Source: Sulfuricurvum sp. IAE1 (lineage in GTDB: Bacteria; Campylobacterota; Campylobacteria; Campylobacterales; Sulfurimonadaceae). Taken from it: 64,000 bases of DNA. The stretch covers positions 124,001 to 188,000 of the forward strand of contig NZ_SLTI01000063.1 in NCBI RefSeq assembly GCF_004347735.1, read 5' to 3'. Positions 9,620 to 19,400 of this stretch are shown piece after piece (position 1 is the stretch's first letter; the number at the start of each line of letters is the position of its first letter). A program made the position numbers and the translations under genes. The notes beneath the pieces were generated by a model, which saw only the letters and a program-made list of their open reading frames with translations, was not told the DNA's origin and searched no databases.

Positions 9620-10804
9620 TCAATGATCAATATAATATTTTTGTTGTTGGCGTATAGTTTTTTTGTAAATTCCGACATATTGCTTATGTATCGTGAAATG
9701 ACAACCTACGATGCCAGCAACGGTCTCTTGGGTCACTTTTTCACCTCTATTTTTTAGATAGTTTATGGCTCCTACCACTTCACTTTCACTTATTTCCCTA
9801 CCAATCTTATTTTGCATTGAAACGAGTTCATCTATCATGCACTGATACCAAAACGATATATGCTTGAATCCATGCACAAAATCTCGATGGGTTAGGTTAT
9901 TGTCCTGAGCGAATTTTTGGATGTTCTCCGGATAGTTTTGAAATAAAAAATAGATCATGGTTGTGATGTAGAAATTTCTATAGATCGGAGATGCTTTTCT
10001 AGAGTGATACTCTTCATGGTTGCGGCATAGTTTTTTGTACTCTTCTAGCATAGGAAACTCATCAAGCAAGAGATTGTCTCCGCGATCGAGTAGCCGGGAT
10101 AAATTTGTATATGCTTCAAAAACAAATAATGAGCGAATTCTGCTACCGGCAATATCGAAATAACCGTTTTGCAATCCATCGATGAACCATGTGACAGCTT
10201 TGAGTCCAAACATATGCAATTTAGGGACATGGGGTATAACGGTCAGTCTGAGGTCCCTTCTGCATTTGCTGCAATAGACCAGCTCATCCGATGGCTTCAT
10301 TTTAGTCAAACGGATTCGTTCATAGCATTTCCCGCAGCGGTCGGTGAGAAAAATTTTGTGTTTTGAGCAGACGTTGTTAAAGGTGTATCGCCACTGTTTC
10401 CGCCAATATGGATGTGTATCTTCCGCTAAACATTTCGGGCAAAACATGAGGCCATAGTGCGTCCGCTTGTCTTTGAGCTTACGAATCTGTTTAGGGGGAT
10501 AAAGTCCGTGATCGGATTCGAAGAGATACCCCTCTTCGCTTCTAAGAGACATTTGAACTATCTGTTCGATCGGAAATCGGCTTTTGTGTGCAAGCTTCTC
10601 AAATAATATCGGATCTTCTTTGAAATCTATATCGATACGGCTGAGGGCACTGCCGTCATGTTTGAGAAACATGGAAATGAAAGTTGTGAGTGGATAGTCG
10701 TGAGCAAATGCCGTTCGTGTCAGCCATGAACTCAGCAATTCATCCGGTTGAGGCTGAGGAATGACTAAAAAATCATACTCCTCGACCCAACCTCTTCGTC
10801 TCAT
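9620..10804 (-). CDS. tniQ: TniQ/TnsD-type target-selection protein
   Basis: 394 residues. The N-terminal TniQ block is clear (IPQPQPDELLSSWLTRTA, 15-32). It is followed by zinc-binding pairs CPKC at 122-125, C146/H149, CGKC at 157-160 and CSKC at 178-181. TniQ/TnsD proteins bind the chosen attachment site, or a guide complex, and recruit TnsC. The length is near that of short TniQ proteins and below full TnsD. Its start overlaps the tnsC stop by 4 bases (ATGA). It is the last gene of the tns operon and the only target selector seen; no TnsE homologue or Cas gene is in the window. The attachment target is unknown. Confidence 0.85.
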   Translation of the reverse strand: MRRRGWVEEYDFLVIPQPQPDELLSSWLTRTAFAHDYPLTTFISMFLKHDGSALSRIDIDFKEDPILFEKLAHKSRFPIEQIVQMSLRSEEGYLFESDHGLYPPKQIRKLKDKRTHYGLMFCPKCLAEDTHPYWRKQWRYTFNNVCSKHKIFLTDRCGKCYERIRLTKMKPSDELVYCSKCRRDLRLTVIPHVPKLHMFGLKAVTWFIDGLQNGYFDIAGSRIRSLFVFEAYTNLSRLLDRGDNLLLDEFPMLEEYKKLCRNHEEYHSRKASPIYRNFYITTMIYFLFQNYPENIQKFAQDNNLTHRDFVHGFKHISFWYQCMIDELVSMQNKIGREISESEVVGAINYLKNRGEKVTQETVAGIVGCHFTIHKQYVGIYKKTIRQQQKYYIDH

Positions 10805-11670
10805 AGCGTCGGAAGATACTCAATATCTTCGAGAGTGATTTTTTCACGTCCGGATTTGATCGCTTTCATCGCCGCTTTTTTCATGAGATTGACGGTACGG
10901 CCGATGAGCCCATCGGATTTATTATATAGGGCATCAATGATCTGCTGATCATATACCATATTCGAAGCTTCCTTGAGAGGCAGACATGTTTCATAGGTTG
11001 CGATGAACGAACGGAACCGTTTGTCATTGCTCCAGCGCGGTAATTCGATCGACGGGAAACGCGATGCGGTTTCCCCGCTAATAGAGAGTGCAGAATGGGC
11101 TTCGCGTGTACCTGCTAAGATAATGGATAGGGAGAGTTTATTGCTCAATTGCTTGAGATCGTTGATGAAGGTACGCTGCTTATTGAGATTGCCAGTCAAT
11201 GCGTTATGGATTTCATCGATGAGAATCATTTTGGTATTGAGTTTTCGAAGATAGTGCTCGACAAGCTTGGCTTTCTCCATCACTTTTTCGGTAGGTTTGT
11301 GGGGAACACATAGCTCATTGAGGATGAGAGAGTAGAGTCTTCCCTCATCGGGAATGGTCGGCGCCATAAAGTAGATAATGGGAATCTCATAGACGTGCTC
11401 GTCGTTTTCATTAAGTGTGTCGAGAGAGGTTTTATGGAGATCATAGAACTTTTTCAATATGGCTGTTTTTCCGTTATTGTAATCGCTGTAAATCAGCAAT
11501 CCCTCGTTTCTGATCTGTTCGGGTTCGTTGAATTTGTCTTTAAGCAGTTCAAGCAGAGTTACTGCTGATTGATAGCCGATCCAATGGTCTTTTTTGCAGT
11601 ATTGGATACGCTCGGCATCGCTTTTCTCCAAATAGGCTTGGGCTGTTTTGGTAAGTCGTCTCTCGTTCAT
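10801..11670 (-). CDS. tnsC: TnsC/TniB-like AAA+ transposition regulator
   Basis: 289 residues. The P-loop is SDYNNGKT at 62-69, with Ser in the place of the usual first Gly. The Walker B is MILIDEIHN at 148-156, followed by a sensor-like strand LSIILAGT. In Tn7-type elements TnsC links the target-bound TniQ to the TnsAB transposase and controls target immunity. It is shorter than E. coli TnsC and nearer in size to TniB or compact TnsC of CRISPR-associated elements. Two bases separate it from tnsB and it overlaps tniQ by four, so all four tns genes form one transcript. Confidence 0.85.
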   Translation of the reverse strand: MNERRLTKTAQAYLEKSDAERIQYCKKDHWIGYQSAVTLLELLKDKFNEPEQIRNEGLLIYSDYNNGKTAILKKFYDLHKTSLDTLNENDEHVYEIPIIYFMAPTIPDEGRLYSLILNELCVPHKPTEKVMEKAKLVEHYLRKLNTKMILIDEIHNALTGNLNKQRTFINDLKQLSNKLSLSIILAGTREAHSALSISGETASRFPSIELPRWSNDKRFRSFIATYETCLPLKEASNMVYDQQIIDALYNKSDGLIGRTVNLMKKAAMKAIKSGREKITLEDIEYLPTL

Positions 11671-11672
11671 GT

Positions 11673-13565
11673 TTATTCATCCACCGGATAATAATCGAAG
11701 CCGTCGTCTTCATCATGAGATTGTGGAGATATGGTCGATGGGATCGAACTCGTTACGGGATCGGAGACGAGAATAGTCTGCTCATACGCCATTGCTTTTT
11801 GTGTATGGGCTTTGGAACTGTTGTGTCTAAGTGTAGTCCGTTTTTCCCGTTTGGCTTTCTCGACATATCCGTTCAGACGATCATGGGCTCTGAAAATATC
11901 GTGCATTTCCAGCTCGCGTCCGGAGACCTCTTTGCGTGCATCGGCAATAGCTTGTCTCAGTTCAGTAACGTTGATCGCAGGTCTTTTGATATCAGAATAG
12001 GGAACGATGATATAGTCATCGACATCGGGGTCATAAACATACAGTTTGCTGACATCGCGAGGGTCTCTTCGGCAGATAAGGCTCTTTGGTTGCAGAGTTT
12101 TATTGATTTTTTTGTACTGAGCAGGGATGATCCATTTTCGGAGCGTTTCGGAGAAATAGGTGATGTAGTCGATCGTAATACCGTTTTTTTGAACAGTCCG
12201 CTCAAACGCCGGCAGAAGCGCCATCCGCAGTTTGATGGTATTGGCCGGTACGGAGGGTAAAAAAGGGATTGTGCCGTCTCCTACTCCGAGTAGCCCCTGA
12301 TAGAATTTTTCTTCCGGTGTCATTCCGATCGATCTGTGCTCCGTTTTATGATAGACGTTAATGACAAAATCGAGATACCATTGCTCCAGTTCGGAGATGG
12401 TCATGGTAGCTTGCTTCTCTGATTCGTAAGTTCCCCTTTGGCGTACACTTGAGAAGGTCGCCCCGGGAAGCTCATGTACTTGTTTCATATGGGTGGAGAT
12501 AACCCGTTCGATCGCACCGCCGAATTCAGGGCGAGCAACTGGACGGTACATATCTTCGATTCTGTATTCTTGACAAAACTTCTGTAAGGCTACGGAACGA
12601 AATTCTTTGGCATTGTCCATATGTACTTTACGAGGAAGTCCGAAAACCGGCCACTCGCCCTGTACATCGCAATGCCTCATAAACTCGTCTTTTGGAAGAA
12701 TCGCATTGAGCAGGCATTGGCCGACACTGAAAAAATTGATGGCATCCAATGAGATATAAAACCCGTAAATCATACGACTGTAGACATCGATGGCCACCGT
12801 AATATTCGGACGGCCGATATTCTCACGGGTATTTTCGTCCACAAGCATAATATCAACTTTTGTGTGATCTATTTGAATGACATCCAGAGGCATTTTTACA
12901 TCAGGAAATTTACCGGGTGTTCCTCGGGTGTCTCTGACGCTCAGACCTTTGCGCTCTTTGGCAATCAGTTTTGGATTAATGTTGTTGATACGATTGCGAA
13001 TGGTATTTTGGGAAGGTATGATCATACCGATGTGTTTACATTCTTCTTCTATTTCTCTGTAAATGGTTGAGAAAGAATATTGCTGCTTATTGAGATAAAG
13101 CTTTTTGATTACTGACTCTATGATAGTTTCAATTGATTCATCGAGTCGACTTTTATTTTTACCGCCGCTGTTTTTATAGGATGTTCCTAACGAACTAATA
13201 GTTCCGTAGGTTTCGTATTTTTCAAGCCATTTGTAAATGGTTGCGGTTCCTTTTTCATGCTGCTTCGCGACAGCTTCTACATCTTTCAACGTTCTTTTTG
13301 GAAGATTCAGAAGGGGTTCGATGATTTTGAATCTTTGAAGTGCGATCTCATAGTTCTTTTCATCCAATTCGACTAGATGAGGACTCATCTGTTTCGCATT
13401 CTTAGCTTCTTTTGAGAGTGCGTCGACTTTAACGATGCGTTCTTTATAGGGTTTGGAAACCGATTTTAGTAACACTTCATCGAGCGTTGGATACGCTTTG
13501 ATAATATATTCCGTATTATCAAAAAAGATTTTTGAACCCCGTTCAAAACTAATGACGCTCATCAT
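11673..13565 (-). CDS. tnsB: TnsB-like DDE transposase (Mu/retroviral integrase fold)
   Basis: 630 residues. N-terminal helix-turn-helix region around 90-135 (a YKWLEKYETYGTI segment). The integrase core carries D233 in QIDHTKVD, D317 in HMDNAKEF and E353 in AIER, the expected DDE triad. A Mu-transposase C-terminal beta-barrel-like region follows (about 430-530), then a basic tail with KRTTLRH around 595-605. TnsB binds the transposon ends and joins the 3' ends to target DNA. The start overlaps the end of tnsA by 17 bases (14 if the second Met is used). Intact, with no sign of decay, so the element may still be active. Confidence 0.92.
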   Translation of the reverse strand: MMSVISFERGSKIFFDNTEYIIKAYPTLDEVLLKSVSKPYKERIVKVDALSKEAKNAKQMSPHLVELDEKNYEIALQRFKIIEPLLNLPKRTLKDVEAVAKQHEKGTATIYKWLEKYETYGTISSLGTSYKNSGGKNKSRLDESIETIIESVIKKLYLNKQQYSFSTIYREIEEECKHIGMIIPSQNTIRNRINNINPKLIAKERKGLSVRDTRGTPGKFPDVKMPLDVIQIDHTKVDIMLVDENTRENIGRPNITVAIDVYSRMIYGFYISLDAINFFSVGQCLLNAILPKDEFMRHCDVQGEWPVFGLPRKVHMDNAKEFRSVALQKFCQEYRIEDMYRPVARPEFGGAIERVISTHMKQVHELPGATFSSVRQRGTYESEKQATMTISELEQWYLDFVINVYHKTEHRSIGMTPEEKFYQGLLGVGDGTIPFLPSVPANTIKLRMALLPAFERTVQKNGITIDYITYFSETLRKWIIPAQYKKINKTLQPKSLICRRDPRDVSKLYVYDPDVDDYIIVPYSDIKRPAINVTELRQAIADARKEVSGRELEMHDIFRAHDRLNGYVEKAKREKRTTLRHNSSKAHTQKAMAYEQTILVSDPVTSSIPSTISPQSHDEDDGFDYYPVDE

Positions 13566-14217
13566 TCCTCCAGACTATGGAATTCATCGTAATTTCTTGA
13601 TCATGTAGATTCGTATCTAAATGACCACTTGCAACCAGTGCCCAAATTGAATTGGCTAACTGAAAGTAATCGGGTTTGTCTTTGGCGAGTGAATTGGCAA
13701 GCTCCAATGCGCTGATGGGATTGTTGATAGCACTGAGAATACGTGAATTGTGTTCATCGCTATGAATGAAGGTCTTATATCGGTACAGAAAGTCAAGATT
13801 ACGGATGTAGATTTCTGGATAGGTTGCATCGGTAAAAAGAAAAAAGTCCATATCCATTTCATGCAAGGATGCTTCGGCACTTTCAAATTTTGCTTCAAGT
13901 TGTTCTTTGTTTTTGGCAAGATCGCTTTCGTATTTGACTTCCACAATACTATTTTTTTTGCCCGAAGAGGGATGATAAATCACATAGCAATCGGCACTAT
14001 AGGTTTTTGCTTTTCTATTCTGTTCAATGGTAATTTGTGGTTGTTCAGAATAGGAATGTACTGTATGGTCGAATTCAAGGGTTAAAAAGAAATTTTTTTC
14101 CAATAATGATTCAAATGCGATCGAACGGTTGTTTTTGATGCTCGGAAAATGTCCGGTAACAGAACGATAGTTCTTTAGAATTTTCCGTTGAGGGAATGAT
14201 AGTGTTTCAGATGACAT
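13549..14217 (-). CDS. tnsA: TnsA-like endonuclease
   Basis: 222 residues. Restriction-endonuclease fold residues: E36/E40 in the helix AFESLLEKN, D76 in YSADCYV, and E93-V-K95 in IVEVKYE. TnsA makes the 5' cuts at the transposon ends, so with TnsB the element would move by cut-and-paste rather than by cointegrate formation. It is the first gene of the operon, so in a Tn7-like layout it should sit next to the right end. The AT-rich region upstream (14218-14389) probably holds its promoter and end-binding sites. Confidence 0.88.
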   Translation of the reverse strand: MSSETLSFPQRKILKNYRSVTGHFPSIKNNRSIAFESLLEKNFFLTLEFDHTVHSYSEQPQITIEQNRKAKTYSADCYVIYHPSSGKKNSIVEVKYESDLAKNKEQLEAKFESAEASLHEMDMDFFLFTDATYPEIYIRNLDFLYRYKTFIHSDEHNSRILSAINNPISALELANSLAKDKPDYFQLANSIWALVASGHLDTNLHDQEITMNSIVWRNDERH

Positions 14218-14270
14218 GACTACCTCACTTTGAAAAATTATACATTATTTTTATAAAATCAAAAAAGTTC

Positions 14271-14317
14271 TGCGTAATATTAAACATCATTGATATAACT
14301 TTCATAGTAATAATACA
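14271..14317. repeat. tnsA-proximal end-like segment (copy A)
   Basis: Bases 14271-14297 match 21039-21065 at 21 of 27 positions in the same orientation: both start TGCGTA, share TATTAAA or nearly so, and both end TTGATATA. Just beyond, 14297-14317 reads AACTTTCATAGTAA then TAATACA, close to the AACTTTATTGTAAATAACA that closes the island at 21200. This may be the right end or a TnsB-binding region of the Tn7-like element next to tnsA. The sequence is AT-rich, so chance similarity is a real concern. Confidence 0.4.
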
Positions 14318-14373
14318 AACCAGTGGTTTAATAAAAAAATAAGTGGATTGTCGTCATAATAGACCAGTAGTTT
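14317..14373. promoter_or_regulatory. Two operator-like palindromes before tetR
   Basis: 14317-14329 reads AAACCAGTGGTTT, a perfect inverted repeat of 5-base arms around AGT. 14361-14373 reads AGACCAGTAGTTT, the same motif with two changes. The copies are 44 bases apart, about four helical turns. The second starts right after a CATAAT (14355-14360) that could be the -10 element, and lies 17 bases before the tetR ATG. This is the layout expected for autoregulation by the TetR protein encoded just downstream. Confidence 0.5.
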
Positions 14374-14389
14374 ATAAAAAAGGATATGT

Positions 14390-14989
14390 ATGCCAATAGT
14401 GATTAACAGAGAAGAAAAAATAAAAGAAATTTGTACAAAAGCTTTTGATGAATTTATAAAAAATGGTATAGAAAACTTCTCCTTAAATCAATTCATACTA
14501 AATAATCAAATTTCAAAAGGGCAGTTTTATCATTATTTCAAAACAAAAGAAGATTTGATTTTTGAAGTTATGTCACAAAAAACAGTCGAAATGATAGAAA
14601 GGGTAGAGCTTCTTTTGAATGATTCTAATTCATTAATCAATAAACTTTTTTCTGTTTTTGCAATATATATTGATGATTCCGAAGAAATTTCACATTTGCG
14701 AAAACTAATGTTTGATACATTTGATCTTTATATGCATACTTCTAATCCAAAAGTTAAAGAATTTGATCAAGAACTTTATACATGGATTGATGAAAAACTA
14801 GTTTCACTTTTTGTTGAAGCTAATCAACAAAAACCTCTTTCAGATGGAATCTTTCAAATAGTCAAAAGTATTTCTGCTACAGCTGATGGAATGTATATAA
14901 GATCATTATTAGTTAGTGAATACGATTTGAAATCAGAACTAATGAATTATTTGTGTGAAATAGAAAAACTCATAGATGGAGCTTTGTAA
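14390..14989 (+). CDS. TetR-family transcriptional regulator
   Basis: 199 residues. The N-terminal 50 residues form a TetR helix-turn-helix (FSLNQFILNNQISKGQFYHY, with FKTKEDL after it). The C-terminal helical domain is variable, as usual for ligand-sensing regulators. AAAAAAGGATATGT precedes the ATG. It is the first gene of the efflux operon and the stop shares one base with the next start (TAATG), so it is co-transcribed with the pumps. Likely a repressor released by a pump substrate; the ligand cannot be predicted. Strongly AT-rich compared with the core genes. Confidence 0.85.
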   Translation: MPIVINREEKIKEICTKAFDEFIKNGIENFSLNQFILNNQISKGQFYHYFKTKEDLIFEVMSQKTVEMIERVELLLNDSNSLINKLFSVFAIYIDDSEEISHLRKLMFDTFDLYMHTSNPKVKEFDQELYTWIDEKLVSLFVEANQQKPLSDGIFQIVKSISATADGMYIRSLLVSEYDLKSELMNYLCEIEKLIDGAL

Positions 14990-15309
14990 TGCATTGGCTA
15001 TATCTTTTAGGTGCAATATTATTTGAAGTAATGGGTACATTATCTATTAAACAAACTACATTGTCAAATAATTATTATTGGGTAATAGCTGTCATTACAT
15101 TTTACTCAATATCTTTTGTTTTGTTGGGGATAACAGTAAAAAAACTAGAGATTGGAACTGTCTATGCGATTTGGGCTGGGTTTGGTGTTGTATTAGTGAC
15201 ATTATTGGGTTGGTTGATTTTTAAAGAAACGATGTCTCTTCAAAAAGTAGTCGCGATTATGTTGATTATTACAGGAACGGTGATGCTAAAGTTACAGCAG
15301 ACCGTATAA
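14989..15309 (+). CDS. SMR-family small multidrug transporter (EmrE-like)
   Basis: 106 residues with four predicted membrane helices, the normal SMR length. The membrane-embedded glutamate is E13 in LLGAILFEVMGT, and the WAGFGVVLVTLLGW segment in helix 3 is typical. SMR proteins dimerise in the inner membrane and exchange cationic drugs or guanidinium-like compounds for protons. The gene overlaps tetR by one base. Finding an SMR pump inside a tetR-RND operon is unusual; it may hand substrate to the periplasm for the tripartite pump. That coupling is inference. Confidence 0.85.
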   Translation: MHWLYLLGAILFEVMGTLSIKQTTLSNNYYWVIAVITFYSISFVLLGITVKKLEIGTVYAIWAGFGVVLVTLLGWLIFKETMSLQKVVAIMLIITGTVMLKLQQTV

Positions 15310-15355
15310 TAATTTTTATGAATTTAAAAATCACATGTTAAAAGGGTCTTATTCT

Positions 15356-16462
15356 ATGAACCAAATCTCTAAATTCGTCTTGTTGCTTTTGCTTTCAGTT
15401 ACTATTGTTCAAGGAAAAGAAGTTCTGCAACAGAACTCAACAGCATCCGGGTCAGTAGTGAAGGTAGACGTTTATGAAGTAAAAAAACCTCAAGCTGAAG
15501 TATTCAACTTTAATTATCCTGCACGTTTGAATGCATATCAGTTTTCAACAGTTACTTCTAGAGTGACAGGGATATTAGAAAAAAAATATTTTAAAGAAGG
15601 AGAATTTGTCCGAAAGGGAAGTTTATTGTATACGATTGAATCAAATAACTATGTGGCAAAAGTTGATGAAATCTCTGCAGAAGTCGAATTAAAAAAAGCA
15701 ACGTTATCTAACTCAAAAAAGGAGTGGGAACGGGTTGAAAATTTGTATAAAAATAGTGCCATAAGTAAAAAAGAATACGATACGGCATTTACAGCTTATG
15801 AAGTTGCTAAAGCTGATCTGAGATCATCTACTGCACGGTTAAAATCATCTAGGATTGATTTTGACTATACTCGTGTAACTGCGCCTATTAGTGGGATTAT
15901 AGGGATGAAACTTATTGATATTGGTAATGTAGTCAATCAAGGGACACAACTCGTTAGTATTACGCAAATAGATCCTATACATGCAGAGTTTTCAATTCCA
16001 GATGTTGATTTATCTAAATCAGGTACTAACTTACGGAGGATAGCTAAGTCGTCAAAATTAAAAGTTGTTTTTACATATGAGGGAAAAAAGTATTCAGGAT
16101 TTATTGATTACATTGCTCCCCAGATTAACATTACTAATGGAAGCGTAAAGATACGGGCTCGACTTAATAATTTAGACAATTCTCTTTTACCAGGGGCTTT
16201 TGGGCGGATTAGTATTGTAGGGTTGCAAAGTGTACCTATAATCAAAGTGCCTCAAAAAGCTATTTTACAGAGTAAATATGGCGTTAATGTTATGGTTGTT
16301 GAAAATGGAAAAGTTGGGATACGAGAAATCCTTCTTGGCAAACGAACAGGGAATTATTTCATTGTAAAACAAGGGCTTAAAGAAGGGGATAAAGTGATTG
16401 TCAATAACTTTTTCCATATTACTCCTGGTGCACCTGTGGCTATAGATAAAACTATCAAATAG
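15356..16462 (+). CDS. RND efflux periplasmic adaptor (MFP, AcrA-like)
   Basis: 368 residues from the ATG at 15356, which follows AAAAGGG and starts a good signal peptide (KFVLLLLLSVTIVQG). An ATG at 15335 is in frame but has no ribosome site. A biotinyl-lipoyl half motif is near residues 60-100 (STVTSRVTGILEKKYFKEG), a coiled-coil hairpin near 95-160, and the second lipoyl half reads TAPISGIIG. No lipobox, so it is a secreted, not lipid-anchored, adaptor. It links the RND pump to the outer-membrane channel encoded downstream. Confidence 0.88.
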   Translation: MNQISKFVLLLLLSVTIVQGKEVLQQNSTASGSVVKVDVYEVKKPQAEVFNFNYPARLNAYQFSTVTSRVTGILEKKYFKEGEFVRKGSLLYTIESNNYVAKVDEISAEVELKKATLSNSKKEWERVENLYKNSAISKKEYDTAFTAYEVAKADLRSSTARLKSSRIDFDYTRVTAPISGIIGMKLIDIGNVVNQGTQLVSITQIDPIHAEFSIPDVDLSKSGTNLRRIAKSSKLKVVFTYEGKKYSGFIDYIAPQINITNGSVKIRARLNNLDNSLLPGAFGRISIVGLQSVPIIKVPQKAILQSKYGVNVMVVENGKVGIREILLGKRTGNYFIVKQGLKEGDKVIVNNFFHITPGAPVAIDKTIK

Positions 16463-16479
16463 AAAAGAGGCAATGAAGT

Positions 16480-19400
16480 ATGTTTTCTAGATTTTTTATA
16501 GATCGGCCTATTTTTTCTACCGTGATCGCTGTTATTATCACATTCGCCGGAGTGATAGGGTTATATAATTTACCCGTGCAGGAATACCCATCGGTCGCTC
16601 CTCCGCAAATTAGTGTAGAAGCTTCCTATCCGGGTGCTGATGCCGAAACGTTAGCCAAAACGGTAGCAAGACCTCTTGAAGATTCAATCAACGGTGTTGA
16701 AAACATGCTTTATATGTCTTCGACTACATCATCTAGTGGAACAGTAAACATTGCCGTTACATTTGCGACGGGAACAGACCCATCCCAAGCAAGTGTTGAT
16801 GTGAATAACAGGGTGCAGGTTGCTTTGGCTAAATTACCTGAAGAAGCTCGTCGTATGGGAATAAGTGTACATGAACAATCCCCATCTATGCTTCGTGTTA
16901 TTGGATTTACTTCTAATGGTGCTGTACATAATGAAATTTGGTTAAACAACTACGCTATCAATCACGTTATCGATGAGATTAAGCGTATTAAAGGCGTTGG
17001 AAATGCGATGATGTTTGGAAGCAAAGAATATGCTATCCGAGTATGGCTTCAGCCAGATAAGATGGCAGCTTTTAATCTTTCCCCAACTGATATTTCAAAA
17101 GCATTGCAGACACAAAATATTCAAATGGGTGCAGGACAAATAGGAGCCGAGCCTACCGCGATCAAACAGACATTTACTTATACAGTTACCACTCCAGGAC
17201 GACTGAAAACGGTTGATGATTTCAATAATATTTTAATTCGGACCGATCCTGATGGATCATCTCTTCTCCTTAAAGATGTAGCACGTGTTGAATTAGGTGC
17301 AGAAAACTATATGCTAAAAGGAACATATAATAAACATGATATGGCTGTTGCAGGAGTTTTTTTATCTCCTGGAGCTAATTCTCTAGAAGTTTCCGCCCAG
17401 TTGGATAAAGTACTTTTAAAAGCATCCGAAAAGTTTCCTAAAGATCTCCGATATCATAATCTCTTTGATACAACGAAGTTTGTGAAAACATCAATTCATG
17501 AGGTTCTTTTAACGCTTGTTGAAGCGATTATTATGGTAATCCTCATTATCTACATTTTTTTAGGTAATTGGCGTGCAACGCTTATCCCTGTTCTTGCAAT
17601 ACCTGTGTCAATTATAGGTACCTTTGTCGGTTTGTACTTGGTAGGGTTTTCTATTAACTTGCTAACTCTTTTTGCATTAATCTTATCGATAGGATTAGTT
17701 GTAGACGATGCTATTGTTGTTATTGAGAATGTTGAGCGGATTTTACGATCTAATGACAAATTAAGTGTTCGAGAAGCCACAGTTATTGCTATGAAAGAGA
17801 TTTCTGGACCTATTATTGCAATTGTGTTGGTATTGTCGGCCGTATTCATTCCTGCATCTTTATCCGGTGGATTTAGTGGAGTCATGTATCAGCAATTTGC
17901 AATGACTATTATGATTTCCGTTGCTATCTCTGGTTTTATCGCCTTAACACTTACCCCAGCCCTTTGCCCGGTATTTTTACGAAAAGAAGAATCTGAACCG
18001 ATTTTACCGATCCGATTATTTAATCAGTTTTTTGAACGCTCCACACTAAGGTTTAGCAATGGTGTTAGAAATATGATCCGCTATATCACCTTAAACCTTT
18101 TTATTTTTGCTACTCTGGTCGCTACTGGAATGTGGATGACTCAAAAAATTCCTACTAGCTTATTGCCAGAAGAAGATAAGGGCATTGTACTCCTAATGTC
18201 CTATCTTATGCCTGGATCATCGCTAGAGCGTACTATAGAGGTACAAAATCAAGTTTCTGAGACGGTGATGTCTCATCAGCAGATTGAAGGGATAGGATCT
18301 ATAAGTGGATTGGACATGGGCACATTTGCATTTCAGACGGATGCAGGAATTGCTTTCGCTAATCTCAAAGATTGGTCATATCGTCCTGATGAAACCGAAT
18401 CTGCAAAGGCAGTAGCAGGTCAATTGACTGAACAATTACAGCAGAATAAAGAAGCCATGATCATTGCAGTAAATCCCCCTCCTATTGACGGTATGAGCAA
18501 TACTGGAGGCTTTGAACTTTATGTGGAGGATCGAACGGGAGGAGATATTCAAAAGCTAAACGATTATGTTAATGAGATCGTCGCAGAAGCGTTAAAACGT
18601 CCTGAACTTTCGATGGCTACGCCTATGATGAATACAGAGGTCCCGCAGTATCATATAACTATCGATAAAGAAAAGGCCAAAGCACTTGGAATAGATGAAT
18701 CAGATATTTATGAGACACTAGGAATGACGTTCGGTTCAAATTATATTAATGATTATAATTTATTTGGTCGAGTTTATCATGTGAATATGCAGTTAGAACA
18801 CGGCTTTCGTGACGAAATAGATGACTATAGTGACGTATATGTTCGTTCTTTACAAGGCAATATGGTTCCGATCAGTTCGCTCATTCATGTAGAAAGAATC
18901 GTCGGTCCAAATGTCATACAGAGATTTAATATGTTTAACGCAGGATTGATTTCAGTACAGCCCGCCCCTAAATATAGTTCGAGCGAAGCAATGAGTGCTA
19001 TTGAAGATATTGCTGCACAAGTTCTTCCTAGCGGTTATACGATTGAATGGACAGGAACGGCCTATCAGGAGAAATTACTTCAGAAAAAAGGCAACTATAC
19101 ATTCATATATGCAGTTATCTTTATTTTCTTAATCTTGGCAGCTTTATATGAAAGCTGGAGTATTCCATTTGCAGTTTTAATGACTGTTCCATTTGCATTG
19201 TTTGGGGCTGCTCTAGGGGTATATCTACGTGGGTTAGAAAACGATATTTATTTCCAAATCGGTTTAATTACACTAGTCGGACTTACGGCAAAAAATGCAA
19301 TTCTTGTTGTTGAATTTGCTCAACAGAAACTGAGAGAAGGTTATAGCCTTTATGATTCGACTATCGAGGGAGCAACAATTCGATTACGCCCGATTATTAT

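Noticed and set aside
14317-14317. Firm right terminus at 14317 (ending TACA)
   Set aside because: It resembles the 21200 end but lacks the exact ACAATAAAGT, and no target duplication can be tested; kept only as a low-confidence segment.
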